A DNA stretch of 64,000 nucleotides from JABDII01 sp963815325 (lineage in GTDB: Bacteria; Gemmatimonadota; Gemmatimonadetes; Gemmatimonadales; GWC2-71-9). The notes under the pieces were generated by a model. The model was not told the DNA's origin and did not search any database. It saw only the letters and a program-made list of their open reading frames with translations. Shown here in pieces: positions 31,397 to 40,230 of this stretch. Made by a program: the position numbers and the translations under genes. The stretch lies in contig CAWFGG010000005.1 of the NCBI GenBank assembly GCA_963815325.1, forward strand, positions 310,001-374,000, in the 5' to 3' direction. How positions within the stretch are numbered: position 1 is the first letter of the stretch; the number at the start of each line of letters is the position of its first letter.

Positions 31397-32227
31397 CGGG
31401 CAAGCCCCTCCGCCACCGTCACCGGATAAGGCGCAGCGAGAAGCGGCGATTCAACCAGCCGCCCGGCGGCGCGCGCCAATCCCGCAACAGAGGTGGATCC
31501 CGGCCCTCGGTCCCAGATCGCTTCACCCGCGAGCACGACGCCGGGTGCCCCGTCCAGCACCGGGCGTCCCTCATTGAGCACTATCACACGATCGGCCACC
31601 GTCGAGAGTGCATCGGCGTCTTCGCTGGCCAGGATCACGATAGCGCCGGCATCCGCCTCGGCACGGAACAATTCGTAGGTCCGGATCCGACCGCTCTGGT
31701 CGAGCGACGACGCGGGCTCGTCGAGCAACCAGACCTTCGGTTGGAGCACCGCCATCGAGGCGATGACGGTGCGTTGCAACTCTCCCCCGGACAGCGTCCG
31801 CGGTGAGCGGTGGGCCAGATGCTCGATCCCCAACAGCCCCAGCGCCCGGTCTGCGGCCGACCGGATGCGCTCGATGGGCCAGCCGAGGTTTGCCGGAGTG
31901 AACGCTACCTCCTCCCAGACCGTGGCGGCGATACCCGAGAGTTGGAGCTCCGGGGTGGCGGTGACGAATCCAATCTGGCCGGACTGGGCCGATTCGGTCG
32001 TCTGGGGATCTCCGGCCCAAGAGCGAGACCGCGCCGACGAGCGTGCCGCCGGTGTGGCGCGGAGCGAGACCCGCCGCGACGAGGAGCAACGTGGTGCATC
32101 CCGCTCCGAGCGGCCCGAACAGCCAGGTGATTTCCCCGGCCCGAAACTCGAGCGATACGCCATCCAAGACGTCGGTCGTGCTGGCAGCATACCGAAACGA
32201 CACCGCGTCGAAGGTCACATCGGCCAC
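31387..32227 (-). CDS. ECF transporter ATPase, second subunit, catalytically degenerate and with one frame break
   Basis: A GTG start at 32227 has GGAGG eight bases upstream and gives VADVTFDAVSFRYAAS, a normal ABC N-terminus. The frame shifts once near 32012-32019 (one extra C repairs it) and continues to 31387. Motifs: Walker A is GPLGAGCTT, with Cys (codon TGC) for the invariant Lys; the Q-loop reads FVTATPELQ with no Gln at the FQN position; the switch His is replaced in LASEDADAL. In contrast the signature LSGGE and Walker B WLLDEPASSLD are intact. Its own nucleotide site therefore looks dead while it can still serve the partner's site. It overlaps ecfT by 13 bases and the first ATPase gene by ten. 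Confidence 0.8.
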
Positions 32228-32976
32228 GACGTGAGCCTCCCGACGAGGACAAGCAGCACCAGCAACAAGAGACTCCATCGAATCGTGCGATCGGCCAGCG
32301 TGTCCGCCGGCGGATCGAGCGGCGTTCGCTTCCCCCCGACGGCTACGGCACGCATCTCGAGCGCGTGGGCGCGTTCGTCGACTTCGGCGAGAGCACCCAG
32401 AATGAGGGGAAGGGCGAGAGGAACAACAGCACGGGCGCGGGCCAAGGCGCCGCCGCGGTACCGAAGGCCGCGGGTCCGCTGCGCCTCGATGCTGGCTCCG
32501 GCCCGATCTAGGAACGCCGGCAACGCATGAAGCGTGGCAACGAAGAGATAGGAGAAATGCATCGGCCATCCTCGGGCCGCCACGGCATTCAGGAACCGTG
32601 ACGGATCGAAGGCGTGGTAGAAGCCGAGCGAGGCGGTGATGATGGCGCCGAAGCGGCCCGCTTGCACCAGCGCCGCTATTGTGCCATCGGCGGAAAGCGT
32701 GAGCGGCCCCAGGCTCCTCGTCGGGCCGCCGCCCAAGAGCCCGTGCAGGACGAAGAGAAAGACCCAGAGCGGCAGGCACACGATCACACCCTGCCGGATG
32801 GCGCGCCCCACGCCGCAGATGGCGACCAAGACGACGCAGGCTCCATACAAAAGGAGGGGGCCCCACGGTGTTGGAACGAGGAACGCCAGCACCGTCACCG
32901 CAATCGCGGCGGACAAACCGGTCAGAGGATGGGCCCGGCGGGCGAGGCCGGGTGATGCAGCGCCGGGAGCCGTCAC
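32215..32976 (-). CDS. ecfT: ECF transporter transmembrane component EcfT
   Basis: 253 aa with hydrophobic segments near residues 20-60, 65-85, 105-125 and a final WSLLLLVLLVLVGRL. The coupling region AFDPSRFLNAVAARGWPM and IEAQRTRGLRYRGG, and then EVDERAHALEMRA, carry the two Ala-Arg-x type coupling helices that EcfT uses to contact the ATPases (R-A-x-x-L-x-x-R-A pattern). It transmits ATPase motion to the S component. Start overlaps the S-component stop by four bases (ATGA), and its end overlaps the second ATPase start, so S, T and both ATPases form one translationally coupled operon. Confidence 0.85.
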   Translation of the reverse strand: MTAPGAASPGLARRAHPLTGLSAAIAVTVLAFLVPTPWGPLLLYGACVVLVAICGVGRAIRQGVIVCLPLWVFLFVLHGLLGGGPTRSLGPLTLSADGTIAALVQAGRFGAIITASLGFYHAFDPSRFLNAVAARGWPMHFSYLFVATLHALPAFLDRAGASIEAQRTRGLRYRGGALARARAVVPLALPLILGALAEVDERAHALEMRAVAVGGKRTPLDPPADTLADRTIRWSLLLLVLLVLVGRLTSWPM

Positions 32977-33542
32977 CGGCCCAGCGCGCGGAGAGCCAGC
33001 GGGTAACGACTGATCATGCGCACGGGGAGGCTCCGGAGCGCGACCCCCACCAACGCAAACGTCAGCGCCTTATCGATCACATCGGTCACCAGGCTCGAAA
33101 GCGCGACGGCCCATGGTAGATCGGTCCCTGCACCGACCAGCACGGTGGTCAGGAAGGTGACACCGCCGGCCGTCACGCCCTTGAAGGCCAGGTACGAGAT
33201 GAAGGCTGAGAGAGCCCCCCCGGCCAAACCCAGCAGGCATCCCCAGACGATGGACACGCCGAAGTTTCGAAACCCGCCCTGCCGTGCCGCGAAATAGGCG
33301 AGGAGGGCGATCAGCACCTGGATCGGAGCAAACGCGAGCCACACGTATCCGGACACGAACGCGGCGAAAACCTGGCTGATCAGACCGGTGGCAATACCGG
33401 CGCCCAGGCCCGCCAAGGCTGAAACGAGTATGGTGCCAACCGCGTCGAGATATACCGGGAGGCTGAGCTCCGCGACGATCCGGCCGATCGCCACGTTGAT
33501 GGCCACGGCCAGCGGAATGAGTGCGAGAAGACGAGAAGACAC
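32973..33542 (-). CDS. ECF transporter S component, substrate unknown
   Basis: 189 aa, six hydrophobic segments: ALIPLAVAINVAIGRIVAEL, VGTILVSALAGLGAGIATGL, YVWLAFAPIQVLIALLAYFA, VSIVWGCLLGLAGGALSAFI, an intervening VTFLTTVLVGAG, and DKALTFALVGVAL. The PVYLDAVGTILV and two-segment Gly/Ala-rich pattern match membrane-embedded S components rather than EcfT. These bind a vitamin or related small molecule and toggle in the membrane. I cannot assign the ligand; no riboswitch was recognised in the 112-base divergent leader. The start is a GTG without an obvious ribosome site. Confidence 0.7.
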   Translation of the reverse strand: MSSRLLALIPLAVAINVAIGRIVAELSLPVYLDAVGTILVSALAGLGAGIATGLISQVFAAFVSGYVWLAFAPIQVLIALLAYFAARQGGFRNFGVSIVWGCLLGLAGGALSAFISYLAFKGVTAGGVTFLTTVLVGAGTDLPWAVALSSLVTDVIDKALTFALVGVALRSLPVRMISRYPLALRALGR

Positions 33543-33654
33543 GAAGACGCCGGCCCTGGTTATGATTCATGCTCCGCGAAACGCCCGAGGCGCTGGAACC
33601 CTGCCTGGGCAACGAGACCGTCAACCCTGATAAACTACCTAGGCTCATCGACTT

Positions 33655-34920
33655 ATGAAACGCATCATCGTTCTGGCCGTTCTGCTGGCGGGCCCGGCGG
33701 CTAGTCTATCCGCCCAGCGCACACCTGCAGCCCGCCAAGTGCTCGAAGACATCCAATTCCTTGCCGATGACCGTCTGGGAGGCCGCCTGACCGGATCCGC
33801 CGGGGCGGACACCGCCGCCGCATACCTGATCCGGCGCATGGAACAGGCGGGGCTGCAAGCACCGCCGTCCGGGTGGATCCAACAGTTTGTGGTGGCGTCT
33901 GATGCCCCAATGGCACAGCACACTGGCGCGGGGGGGGTCACCGGAGGCAACGTGATCGGCGTCCTGCCCGGGCGGGACCCCGAGCTTCGAAATGAGACCG
34001 TCATCGTCGGCGCCCACTATGATCATCTCGGGCTGGGTGGCGCCGGCGCTCTCGACCCAGACAACACTGGGTTCGTCCACAACGGCGCGGACGACAACGC
34101 TTCGGGAACGTCGGCCCTGCTCTACATCGCACGCCGGCTGAGTGGCAACCCGCCCGCACGCACGGTCGTATTCATCTCGTTCAGCGGAGAGGAACTCGGG
34201 TTGCTCGGATCCTCGTTCTATACCAAGAACCCGGTGTACCCTCTCGCCCGGACAGTGGCGATGGTCAATCTCGACATGGTCGGCCGCCTTCGGAACGACC
34301 GGTTGCTCGCGTTTGGCGTCGAGACAGCCACCGAATTTCCGACCTTGCTCGATTCGCTCAACTGGTACGCCGGCTTCGACCTCAAGGCTTCGGGCGACGG
34401 GTACGGTCCCAGCGATCACGCGTCGTTCTACGCCGCCAAGCTTCCGGTGATCCACCTGTTCACCGATTTGCACGAGGACTACCATCGCGCGAGCGATGAC
34501 GCCGACAAGATCAATGCCGATGGATTGGTGCGCGTCGCTGACTTCGCCGTCGGCCTGGTGCAGGCGCTGGCCAACCGGCAGCAGAGCCTGACCTATGTGG
34601 AACGCCCGGCGCCGGCGCCGCGCGCAGCCAGTGACAGTCCCGGTGGGGAGCGGGCCTGGTTCGGGTCCATCCCCGACATGGCCGGCGGCGTGACCGGCGT
34701 GCGATTCTCTGGCGTCAGCAAGGGAAGTCCGGCCGAGCAGGCGGGCATGCAGACCGGCGACATCCTGATTCGGCTCGGAGCCTATGAAATCGACAACCTC
34801 CAGGCCATGTCCGACGCGCTGGGAACCTACAAGCCCGGCGACGAGGCCGAAGCCGTCGTGCTCCGCGAAGGCCAGGAACTCCGGTTCCGCGTGACGTTTG
34901 CCAGCCGGTCCAATCGATGA
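33655..34920 (+). CDS. Exported M28 metallopeptidase with C-terminal PDZ domain
   Basis: 421 aa. A signal peptide (KRIIVLAVLLAGPAASLSAQ) is followed by an M28 zinc peptidase: IVGAHYDHLG (zinc His), NGADDNASGT (bridging Asp), SFSGEELGLLGS (catalytic and metal Glu), VNLDMVGRL (metal Asp) and LHEDYHRASDD (last His). Residues ~325-421 form a PDZ domain with VSKGSPAEQAGMQTGDILIR. It cleaves amino acids from peptides in the periplasm; the PDZ may bind C-termini. The start is divergent from the ECF transporter. A TAAACT hexamer about 15 bases before the ATG could be a -10 element. Its stop overlaps the GAF gene start (ATGA). Confidence 0.9.
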   Translation: MKRIIVLAVLLAGPAASLSAQRTPAARQVLEDIQFLADDRLGGRLTGSAGADTAAAYLIRRMEQAGLQAPPSGWIQQFVVASDAPMAQHTGAGGVTGGNVIGVLPGRDPELRNETVIVGAHYDHLGLGGAGALDPDNTGFVHNGADDNASGTSALLYIARRLSGNPPARTVVFISFSGEELGLLGSSFYTKNPVYPLARTVAMVNLDMVGRLRNDRLLAFGVETATEFPTLLDSLNWYAGFDLKASGDGYGPSDHASFYAAKLPVIHLFTDLHEDYHRASDDADKINADGLVRVADFAVGLVQALANRQQSLTYVERPAPAPRAASDSPGGERAWFGSIPDMAGGVTGVRFSGVSKGSPAEQAGMQTGDILIRLGAYEIDNLQAMSDALGTYKPGDEAEAVVLREGQELRFRVTFASRSNR

Positions 34921-35372
34921 CCGTCCTCCCCGCGGACCACGTGGTCGCCGCCCTGCGGGGAGCGTTTGCGCGCGAGGCGACACGTGCCGAGTTGTTACAG
35001 CTCGCGGCCACCAAGATTCAGGCGGCCGGTCCGCCGTACACGTCGGTGTACCTCTATATGGTGGACGGAGAGGAACTCGTCTTGGAGGCGTATGCCGGCC
35101 GGGCCACGGAGCATACCCGAATTCCGGTGGGCCAGGGTATCTGCGGCACGGCAGTGGCAACGGGCAAGGACCAGAACATCGGCGATGTCAGTCAGGCGTC
35201 CGGATATCTGGCGTGCAACCTCGAGACCGCGTCGGAGCTGGTGGTGCTGATTCGCCGCGGCAGCACGATCCTCGGACAGATCGACGTCGACAGCGACCTG
35301 CCTGACCCCTTCACGGCCGAGGAGGAGTCCGCTATTCGGCGTGTGGCGGACGCGATCGCGGTCCTGTTGTGA
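34917..35372 (+). CDS. GAF-domain protein resembling free methionine-(R)-sulfoxide reductase
   Basis: 151 aa single GAF domain. The blocks SVYLYMVDGEELVLEAYAG, VGQGICGTAVATGKDQNIGD, SGYLACNLETASELVVLI and ILGQIDVDSDLPDPFTAEEE follow the fRMsr (MsrC/YebR) pattern, which has cysteines at G-x-C-G and x-A-C-D/N and a final G.LDIDS. Both cysteines are present here, so a role in reducing free methionine sulfoxide is plausible; the third family cysteine is not evident, and it could instead be a ligand-binding GAF protein. It overlaps the M28 gene by four bases. In either case it acts in the cytosol. Confidence 0.78.
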   Translation: MTVLPADHVVAALRGAFAREATRAELLQLAATKIQAAGPPYTSVYLYMVDGEELVLEAYAGRATEHTRIPVGQGICGTAVATGKDQNIGDVSQASGYLACNLETASELVVLIRRGSTILGQIDVDSDLPDPFTAEEESAIRRVADAIAVLL

Positions 35373-35408
35373 GCTGGGGTTCGAATCGGCCACGCTGATC
35401 GGCTGCAG

Positions 35409-36275
35409 ATGAAGCGTGACATGCCTCGGACCCTGATGCGACACGTCCGCGGGGTCAACCTCTTCGAGCGCCGCCTTGGAAGCGGTCCTCCCACCGTCGT
35501 CCTTCATGGCGGACCAGGCGCACACCATGACTATCTCCTCCCTGCCATGGACGCCCTGGCTCGCGGTCGGACCTTGGTGTATTACGACCAGCGCGGCGGC
35601 GGCCGCTCGCCGGTCGACCGGCCGGTCCCGGTAGGCTGGCGCGAACATGTGGCCGACCTCGAGGCCCTGCGCGTCGAGTGGCGCCTCGATCGCCTGACGC
35701 TCCTCGGATATTCCTGGGGTGGCCTGCTCGCGCTGCTCTACGCCACCGAATTCCCGACCCGCGTCGCCAATCTTGCACTGGTCTCACCGGCCCCCGCGTG
35801 GCGCACGGCGCGCGATGAATTCGAGCGACGTTTCGCCGAGCGGAACACGGCCCCGGCACTCGAGGCAGAACGCCGGACGCTCCGCGAGTCCGGCCTCCGC
35901 GAGCAAGACCCGGATGCCTATCGCCAGCGACTGTTCGAGCTATCCGTGACGGCCTACTTCTACGACCCGACCCGGGTGCGCCAGCTCACGCCTTTTCGCG
36001 TTACCGGGCGCACCCAGAGCGAGGTGTGGGACAGCCTCGGCGACTTCGACCTCCGACCATCGCTTCGCCGGTTGGATATTCCGGCCGTCGTGCTTCACGG
36101 CGACCACGACGTCATTCCGGTCGAAGCGTCCCGCGAGCTGGCGGACGCATTCGACGCACCGTTTCATCTGCTGCCCAACTGCGGGCACGTTCCCTACATC
36201 GAGGCCTTCGACCAATTCGTCGCCGTCCTGGATGACTTCCTGCCCCGAGCTGATCCCCAGCACGCATCCCGATGA
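35409..36275 (+). CDS. Alpha/beta hydrolase, proline-iminopeptidase-like
   Basis: 288 aa alpha/beta hydrolase. The oxyanion HGGPGAHHDYL and YYDQRGGGRS blocks are typical of prolyl iminopeptidases (S33); the nucleophile elbow is GYSWGG (Ser). The acid is in VLHGDHDVIPVEASRELA and the catalytic His in NCGHVPYIEAFDQF. A lid region lies between residues ~130 and 215. It would hydrolyse an N-terminal proline or a related small ester or amide; the exact substrate cannot be read. It follows the GAF gene by 36 bases and overlaps the next gene by four (ATGA). Confidence 0.88.
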   Translation: MKRDMPRTLMRHVRGVNLFERRLGSGPPTVVLHGGPGAHHDYLLPAMDALARGRTLVYYDQRGGGRSPVDRPVPVGWREHVADLEALRVEWRLDRLTLLGYSWGGLLALLYATEFPTRVANLALVSPAPAWRTARDEFERRFAERNTAPALEAERRTLRESGLREQDPDAYRQRLFELSVTAYFYDPTRVRQLTPFRVTGRTQSEVWDSLGDFDLRPSLRRLDIPAVVLHGDHDVIPVEASRELADAFDAPFHLLPNCGHVPYIEAFDQFVAVLDDFLPRADPQHASR

Positions 36276-36967
36276 TGCCGCGACCGACACCCTTCGACCT
36301 GATCTTCGGTGAACTGGCCGACGACCGATTCCCCCAGATTCGGGCTGGCCTCGAGCGCGCGGGACTGGCCGGCGCAAACCGAGACTCGTTTCTTCTCAAC
36401 CAAGAGGTTGTCACTTTCCTCCGCGACCTGCGGCCCGAGGAAGGATTGGGAGAGGCCATCGACCAATTGGTGGCGTTGGTGCACCAGTCATACCTCCTGT
36501 GGGAATCCGGCCGTTGGACTCTTCGGATCTCGCCGGACCGAGCCCGAACGATCCTGAGCGAGGCACCGATTGCCAAAGCGGGCGTCGAGCCTCCCGCCCC
36601 TTACTACCTGCAGTGGCCCGAACGGATGCTCTGGGCCCAGGTGACGCCGGATGAGCCGCATGAACCGCTGGACGGGTGGTTCGTCGCGCCCGAAGGCGAG
36701 GCGCTGCGGGTGCTGGGAATCTTTGGCTTGCATCCCGACCGCATGGGGTTCACCGTGGTCGAAGTCGCCGGCCCGAGGCCCGGCGCGCTGGCTCGCGCCG
36801 ATGGCACACCGCTGTTCGCGTCGGTGCTTCCCGCCGGTCGCGATGCCGGCCTTCATTCGTTGGTCGGGACGGAGGAATTGCTCGAGCTGGCGTGGCGAAC
36901 CCACACGATCATCAGCGCCCGAACCAGACCGACCCGCACGACCTACGAGCCTGTGGATGTTCCATGA
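36272..36967 (+). CDS. Conserved hypothetical protein
   Basis: 231 aa, no membrane segment or signal peptide. The N-terminal half is helical with a FLLNQEVVTFLRDLRPEEG block; the C-terminal half is strand-rich (YYLQWPERMLWAQVTPDEP, GFTVVEVAGPRPGALARADG). I do not recognise a family or catalytic motif. It is translationally coupled (ATGA overlap) to the preceding hydrolase and sits 20 bases before endonuclease III, so it probably belongs to the same transcript. Confidence 0.6.
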   Translation: MMPRPTPFDLIFGELADDRFPQIRAGLERAGLAGANRDSFLLNQEVVTFLRDLRPEEGLGEAIDQLVALVHQSYLLWESGRWTLRISPDRARTILSEAPIAKAGVEPPAPYYLQWPERMLWAQVTPDEPHEPLDGWFVAPEGEALRVLGIFGLHPDRMGFTVVEVAGPRPGALARADGTPLFASVLPAGRDAGLHSLVGTEELLELAWRTHTIISARTRPTRTTYEPVDVP

Positions 36968-36986
36968 GCCGTGACCGGAGAACCGC

Positions 36987-37700
36987 ATGACGCGTCGGAA
37001 GTCACCAACCAATCGAACGGTCAAGCAGGCGACCAAGACACGGTCGAAGTCGGTCACACCGAAGGCGGCCGAACCGAGGGCACGGGCAAACGTGGTGCTG
37101 CGGCGTCTCAAGAAGGCCTACCCCGACGCCCACTGCGCGCTCGGCCACGCGGATGCCTACCAGCTGTTGGTCGCGACCATTCTCTCGGCCCAATGCACCG
37201 ACGCTAGGGTCAACATGGTGACCCCGGCCCTTTTTGCCCGCTACCCAACAGCCGGAGCATTGGCCCACGCAGCGCAGCCCGAGCTCGAGGACATCATTCG
37301 GTCGACCGGCTTCTTCCGCAGCAAATCGAAGAATCTGATCGGGATGGCCCAGGCCCTGGTCGCGGACCACCAGGGCGAGGTGCCCCACACGATGGCCGCC
37401 CTCGAGGCGCTGCCCGGGGTCGGACGGAAGACGGCCAATGTGGTGTTGGGCAATGCGTTCGGCATCGACGTGGGTGTCGTGGTCGACACCCACGTTACTC
37501 GGTTGGCCCGGTTGCTCGAGCTGACCCGGGAAAAAGAGGCTCCCAAGATCGAACAGGACCTGATGGCGCTCTTTCCGCGGAAGGACTGGACGTTGCTGGC
37601 CCATCTCCTCATCTCGCACGGCCGACAGGTGTGCATCGCGCGCCGTCCTCAGTGCGGCGCGTGCGTCTTGGCAGATGTGTGCCCCTCGGCGACATTCTGA
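36987..37700 (+). CDS. nth: Endonuclease III
   Basis: 237 aa base-excision DNA glycosylase/AP lyase for oxidised pyrimidines. The helix-hairpin-helix LPGVGRKTANVV (residues 142-153) contains the catalytic lysine K148, and D167 in VVDTHVTRLA is the catalytic Asp. The 4Fe-4S loop at the C-terminus has the exact C-x6-C-x2-C-x5-C spacing. The first ~30 residues are a basic, low-complexity extension (TRRKSPTNRTVKQATKTRSK) not found in E. coli Nth, possibly DNA-binding. It is followed closely by the DUF255 gene. Confidence 0.96.
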   Translation: MTRRKSPTNRTVKQATKTRSKSVTPKAAEPRARANVVLRRLKKAYPDAHCALGHADAYQLLVATILSAQCTDARVNMVTPALFARYPTAGALAHAAQPELEDIIRSTGFFRSKSKNLIGMAQALVADHQGEVPHTMAALEALPGVGRKTANVVLGNAFGIDVGVVVDTHVTRLARLLELTREKEAPKIEQDLMALFPRKDWTLLAHLLISHGRQVCIARRPQCGACVLADVCPSATF

Positions 37701-37702
37701 GC

Positions 37703-39778
37703 ATGAGCCGTAATCGCCTGGGCACGTCGTCGTCGTCGTATCTCCAATCCGCGGCCCATCAACCGATCCACTGGCACAGCTGGGGCCTCGACGCGTTCGA
37801 CGCGGCGCGGCAACTCGACCGCCCGGTGTTGCTCGACATCGGAGCGGCGTGGTGTCACTGGTGCCATGTCATGGACCGGGAGTCGTATGATGACGCCGAC
37901 CTGGCGGGGTACCTCAACCAGCACTTCGTGTGCATCAAGGTCGATCGCGACGAGCGGCCCGACGTCGATACCCGCTATCAGCGCGCCGTCCAGGCGCTGT
38001 CGGGACAGGGAGGGTGGCCGCTGACGGCGTTTCTCACCCCTGAGGGTGAGGTGTTTTACGGGGGCACCTACTTTCCGCCGGACGGCCGATACGGCCGGCC
38101 GGGGTTCCGGTCGATCCTGGCCCGAGTGCTCGAGGTCTATCGAACCCACCGACAGCAGGTACACGACCAGGCTGAAGCGCTCCGCCACCTGGTCGAAGAG
38201 CACCTCGACGAAGCCAAGCCGGGTGACGTGGCCGTGGACCTGGTCGACGAGGCCGTGGCCCAAATCGACCGGGCCTTCGATGCCCAGTATGGCGGCTTCG
38301 GGCGCGAGCCGAAATTCCCGCACCCGAGCGCCGTTCGTCTCCTCCTTACCCGCTGGTACGACACCGGCACGCCCCGGCTGCGCGAGATCGTGGAAACGAC
38401 GCTCACGCGCATGGGTCGTGGCGGGATGTACGATCAGTTGGGCGGCGGATTTCATCGCTATAGCGTCGACCGCCGATGGATCGTGCCGCACTTCGAGAAG
38501 ATGAGTTATGACAACGCGGAACTGCTCCGCGCATACCTCGAGGCATTCATCGCGTTCGGCAGCGAAGAATACGCCGAGGTCGCACGGGGGATCGTCCATT
38601 GGGTACGCAACGTGGCATCCGACCCGGCGGGAGGATACGCAGCCAGTCAAGACGCGGACGTCGGCCTCGATGACGATGGCGATTACTTCACGTGGACGCG
38701 CGAGGAGGCGGCAGCGGCCCTGACGTCCGATGAATTCGACGTGGCGGCGGCGTTCTACGACATCGGAACGGCCGGAGAAATGCAGCACAACCCCGGCAAG
38801 AACGTGCTGTTCGTCGCCCTGCCCATCGACACGATCGCGCGAGCCCAAGGCCGAACCGCCGAGGACACGGCCCGCCTGCTCCACTCCGCCCAGGAAAAGC
38901 TCCGCCAGGCACGGAATGAGCGACCGGCGCCATTGGTCGATCGGACCCGGTACACCAACTGGAATGCGATGATGGCGGGAGCGATGCTCCAGGCCGGCGT
39001 GGTTTTGGATGACGACTGGGCGCGCGATCACGCGCTCAAGACCTTGGAGCGCATACGCCTGGAGAACGCCGACGGCAACACCGTGGCTCACAAGCCGGGC
39101 GGCGGAGAACAGTTCCTCGATGATCAGGTGCAGGTGGCCGGCGCGGCCCTCGATGCCTTCGAAGTCACCGGCGAGGACCGGTGGCTCGCCTGGGCCCGTG
39201 CCGTGATGGACCGTGTCTGGGACCACTACTGGGACCAAGCCGGAGGCGGGCTGTTCGATGTCGCGGCCGGCGTTACCGGCGAAGGTCTGCTCCCGGCGCG
39301 CGCCAAGTCGATTCAGGACACGCCGACTCCGTCCTCCAACGGGATGGCCGGCATCGTCTGGTCACGTCTCGACGAACTCACCGACGAGGAGCGACATCGC
39401 GACCGCCGGGACGCCTTGTTGCGCGCATTTGCCGGCACCGCCCCCGGCCTCGGCATCCACGGCGCCACCTATTTCCTCGCGCTCGACCGCGCCCTCCACT
39501 CCCCAACACACTTGGTGATCGTCGGAACGGACGACGACCAGGTGGCGAGCCAGATGATGAAGGCTGCCCTCCGGGCGGCCGTCCCGCGGCGGACGGTTCG
39601 GCGCCTCTGTCCGGGCGGGCCGGGAGAGGTGTTACCTCCGCCGGTTCGGGCTATGCTGGATACTACCGCCTCCGCTCGCGCCTACGCGTGTCGCGGCACG
39701 CATTGCCTGCCCCCGGCCGAGACCGTCGAACGCTGGGAAGAGACGCTCGCACACCTCGCGGAGATACCGGAGACCTAG
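37703..39778 (+). CDS. DUF255 thioredoxin-fold/(alpha/alpha)6-barrel protein (YyaL/SPATA20 type)
   Basis: 691 aa. Residues ~10-160 are a thioredoxin-like domain: SYLQSAAHQPIHWHSWG, the CHWC redox-like motif at 51-54 (WCHWCHVMDRESYDD), KVDRDERPDVD and GWPLTAFLTPEG. The rest is a glycosidase-like alpha barrel with GGFHRYSVDRRWIVPHFEKM, SQDADVG and NWNAMMAGAM. This whole arrangement is the conserved YyaL/SPATA20 architecture. The biochemical role is not known; a thiol-disulphide or sugar-related role has been suggested. It starts two bases after nth, and a distinct in-frame upstream ATG inside nth was not used. Confidence 0.9.
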   Translation: MSRNRLGTSSSSYLQSAAHQPIHWHSWGLDAFDAARQLDRPVLLDIGAAWCHWCHVMDRESYDDADLAGYLNQHFVCIKVDRDERPDVDTRYQRAVQALSGQGGWPLTAFLTPEGEVFYGGTYFPPDGRYGRPGFRSILARVLEVYRTHRQQVHDQAEALRHLVEEHLDEAKPGDVAVDLVDEAVAQIDRAFDAQYGGFGREPKFPHPSAVRLLLTRWYDTGTPRLREIVETTLTRMGRGGMYDQLGGGFHRYSVDRRWIVPHFEKMSYDNAELLRAYLEAFIAFGSEEYAEVARGIVHWVRNVASDPAGGYAASQDADVGLDDDGDYFTWTREEAAAALTSDEFDVAAAFYDIGTAGEMQHNPGKNVLFVALPIDTIARAQGRTAEDTARLLHSAQEKLRQARNERPAPLVDRTRYTNWNAMMAGAMLQAGVVLDDDWARDHALKTLERIRLENADGNTVAHKPGGGEQFLDDQVQVAGAALDAFEVTGEDRWLAWARAVMDRVWDHYWDQAGGGLFDVAAGVTGEGLLPARAKSIQDTPTPSSNGMAGIVWSRLDELTDEERHRDRRDALLRAFAGTAPGLGIHGATYFLALDRALHSPTHLVIVGTDDDQVASQMMKAALRAAVPRRTVRRLCPGGPGEVLPPPVRAMLDTTASARAYACRGTHCLPPAETVERWEETLAHLAEIPET

Positions 39779-39802
39779 TCGGTCCCAGGAAGGATTGTTG
39801 AC

Positions 39803-40219
39803 ATGCACATCGATTTCGCCGTCCTGGCCGACTACGCGCTGATCGACCAACGTAGCAAACTCTCGGTCCTCGGCATCTTCCAGCATGTGTGGGTGGCTCA
39901 ATTCCCGGCCGTCCATCCGAGGACGCATTTGGTCCTGCGGGTCCGCGGCCGGCGCACGGAAATCGGCAGTCACCCGATTCGCATTCGCTTCGTCGACGCC
40001 ACAGGGAAAGAATTGCTTGGCGGCACCGGCACGGTGGAGTTCGGTGAGCCGCCGGCGGGGGTGACGGAATTGGAGGCCGGCGCGGTGCTGGTTTTCGATG
40101 TACCACTGCCGGCGCCGGGATCGTACGCATTCGAGATCACCCTCGACCAACGGGAGGCTGTCCAGGTTCCCCTCACGGCCGGCCTGGCCAAGACTCCCGA
40201 GCGACCTCCAGCCCGATGA
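39803..40219 (+). CDS. Conserved hypothetical beta-rich protein
   Basis: 138 aa, cytosolic, strand-rich: FAVLADYALIDQRSKLSVLG, then GIFQHVWV, HLVLRVRGRR, GAVLVFDVPLPAPGSYAFEI. This resembles small proteins of the DUF6941 kind, which begin with a similar 'F.L..DYA.....GKL.ILGIF' line; I am only moderately sure of that link. There is an AGGAAGGA ribosome site ahead of the ATG. It lies 24 bases after the DUF255 gene and may be co-transcribed. No catalytic residues stand out. Confidence 0.65.
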   Translation: MHIDFAVLADYALIDQRSKLSVLGIFQHVWVAQFPAVHPRTHLVLRVRGRRTEIGSHPIRIRFVDATGKELLGGTGTVEFGEPPAGVTELEAGAVLVFDVPLPAPGSYAFEITLDQREAVQVPLTAGLAKTPERPPAR

Positions 40220-40230
40220 GAGGAGCAATC

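Noticed and set aside
33543..33654. Vitamin riboswitch in the leader of the ECF S-component gene
   Set aside because: The 112-base divergent region lacks recognisable TPP, cobalamin, FMN or preQ1 core motifs.
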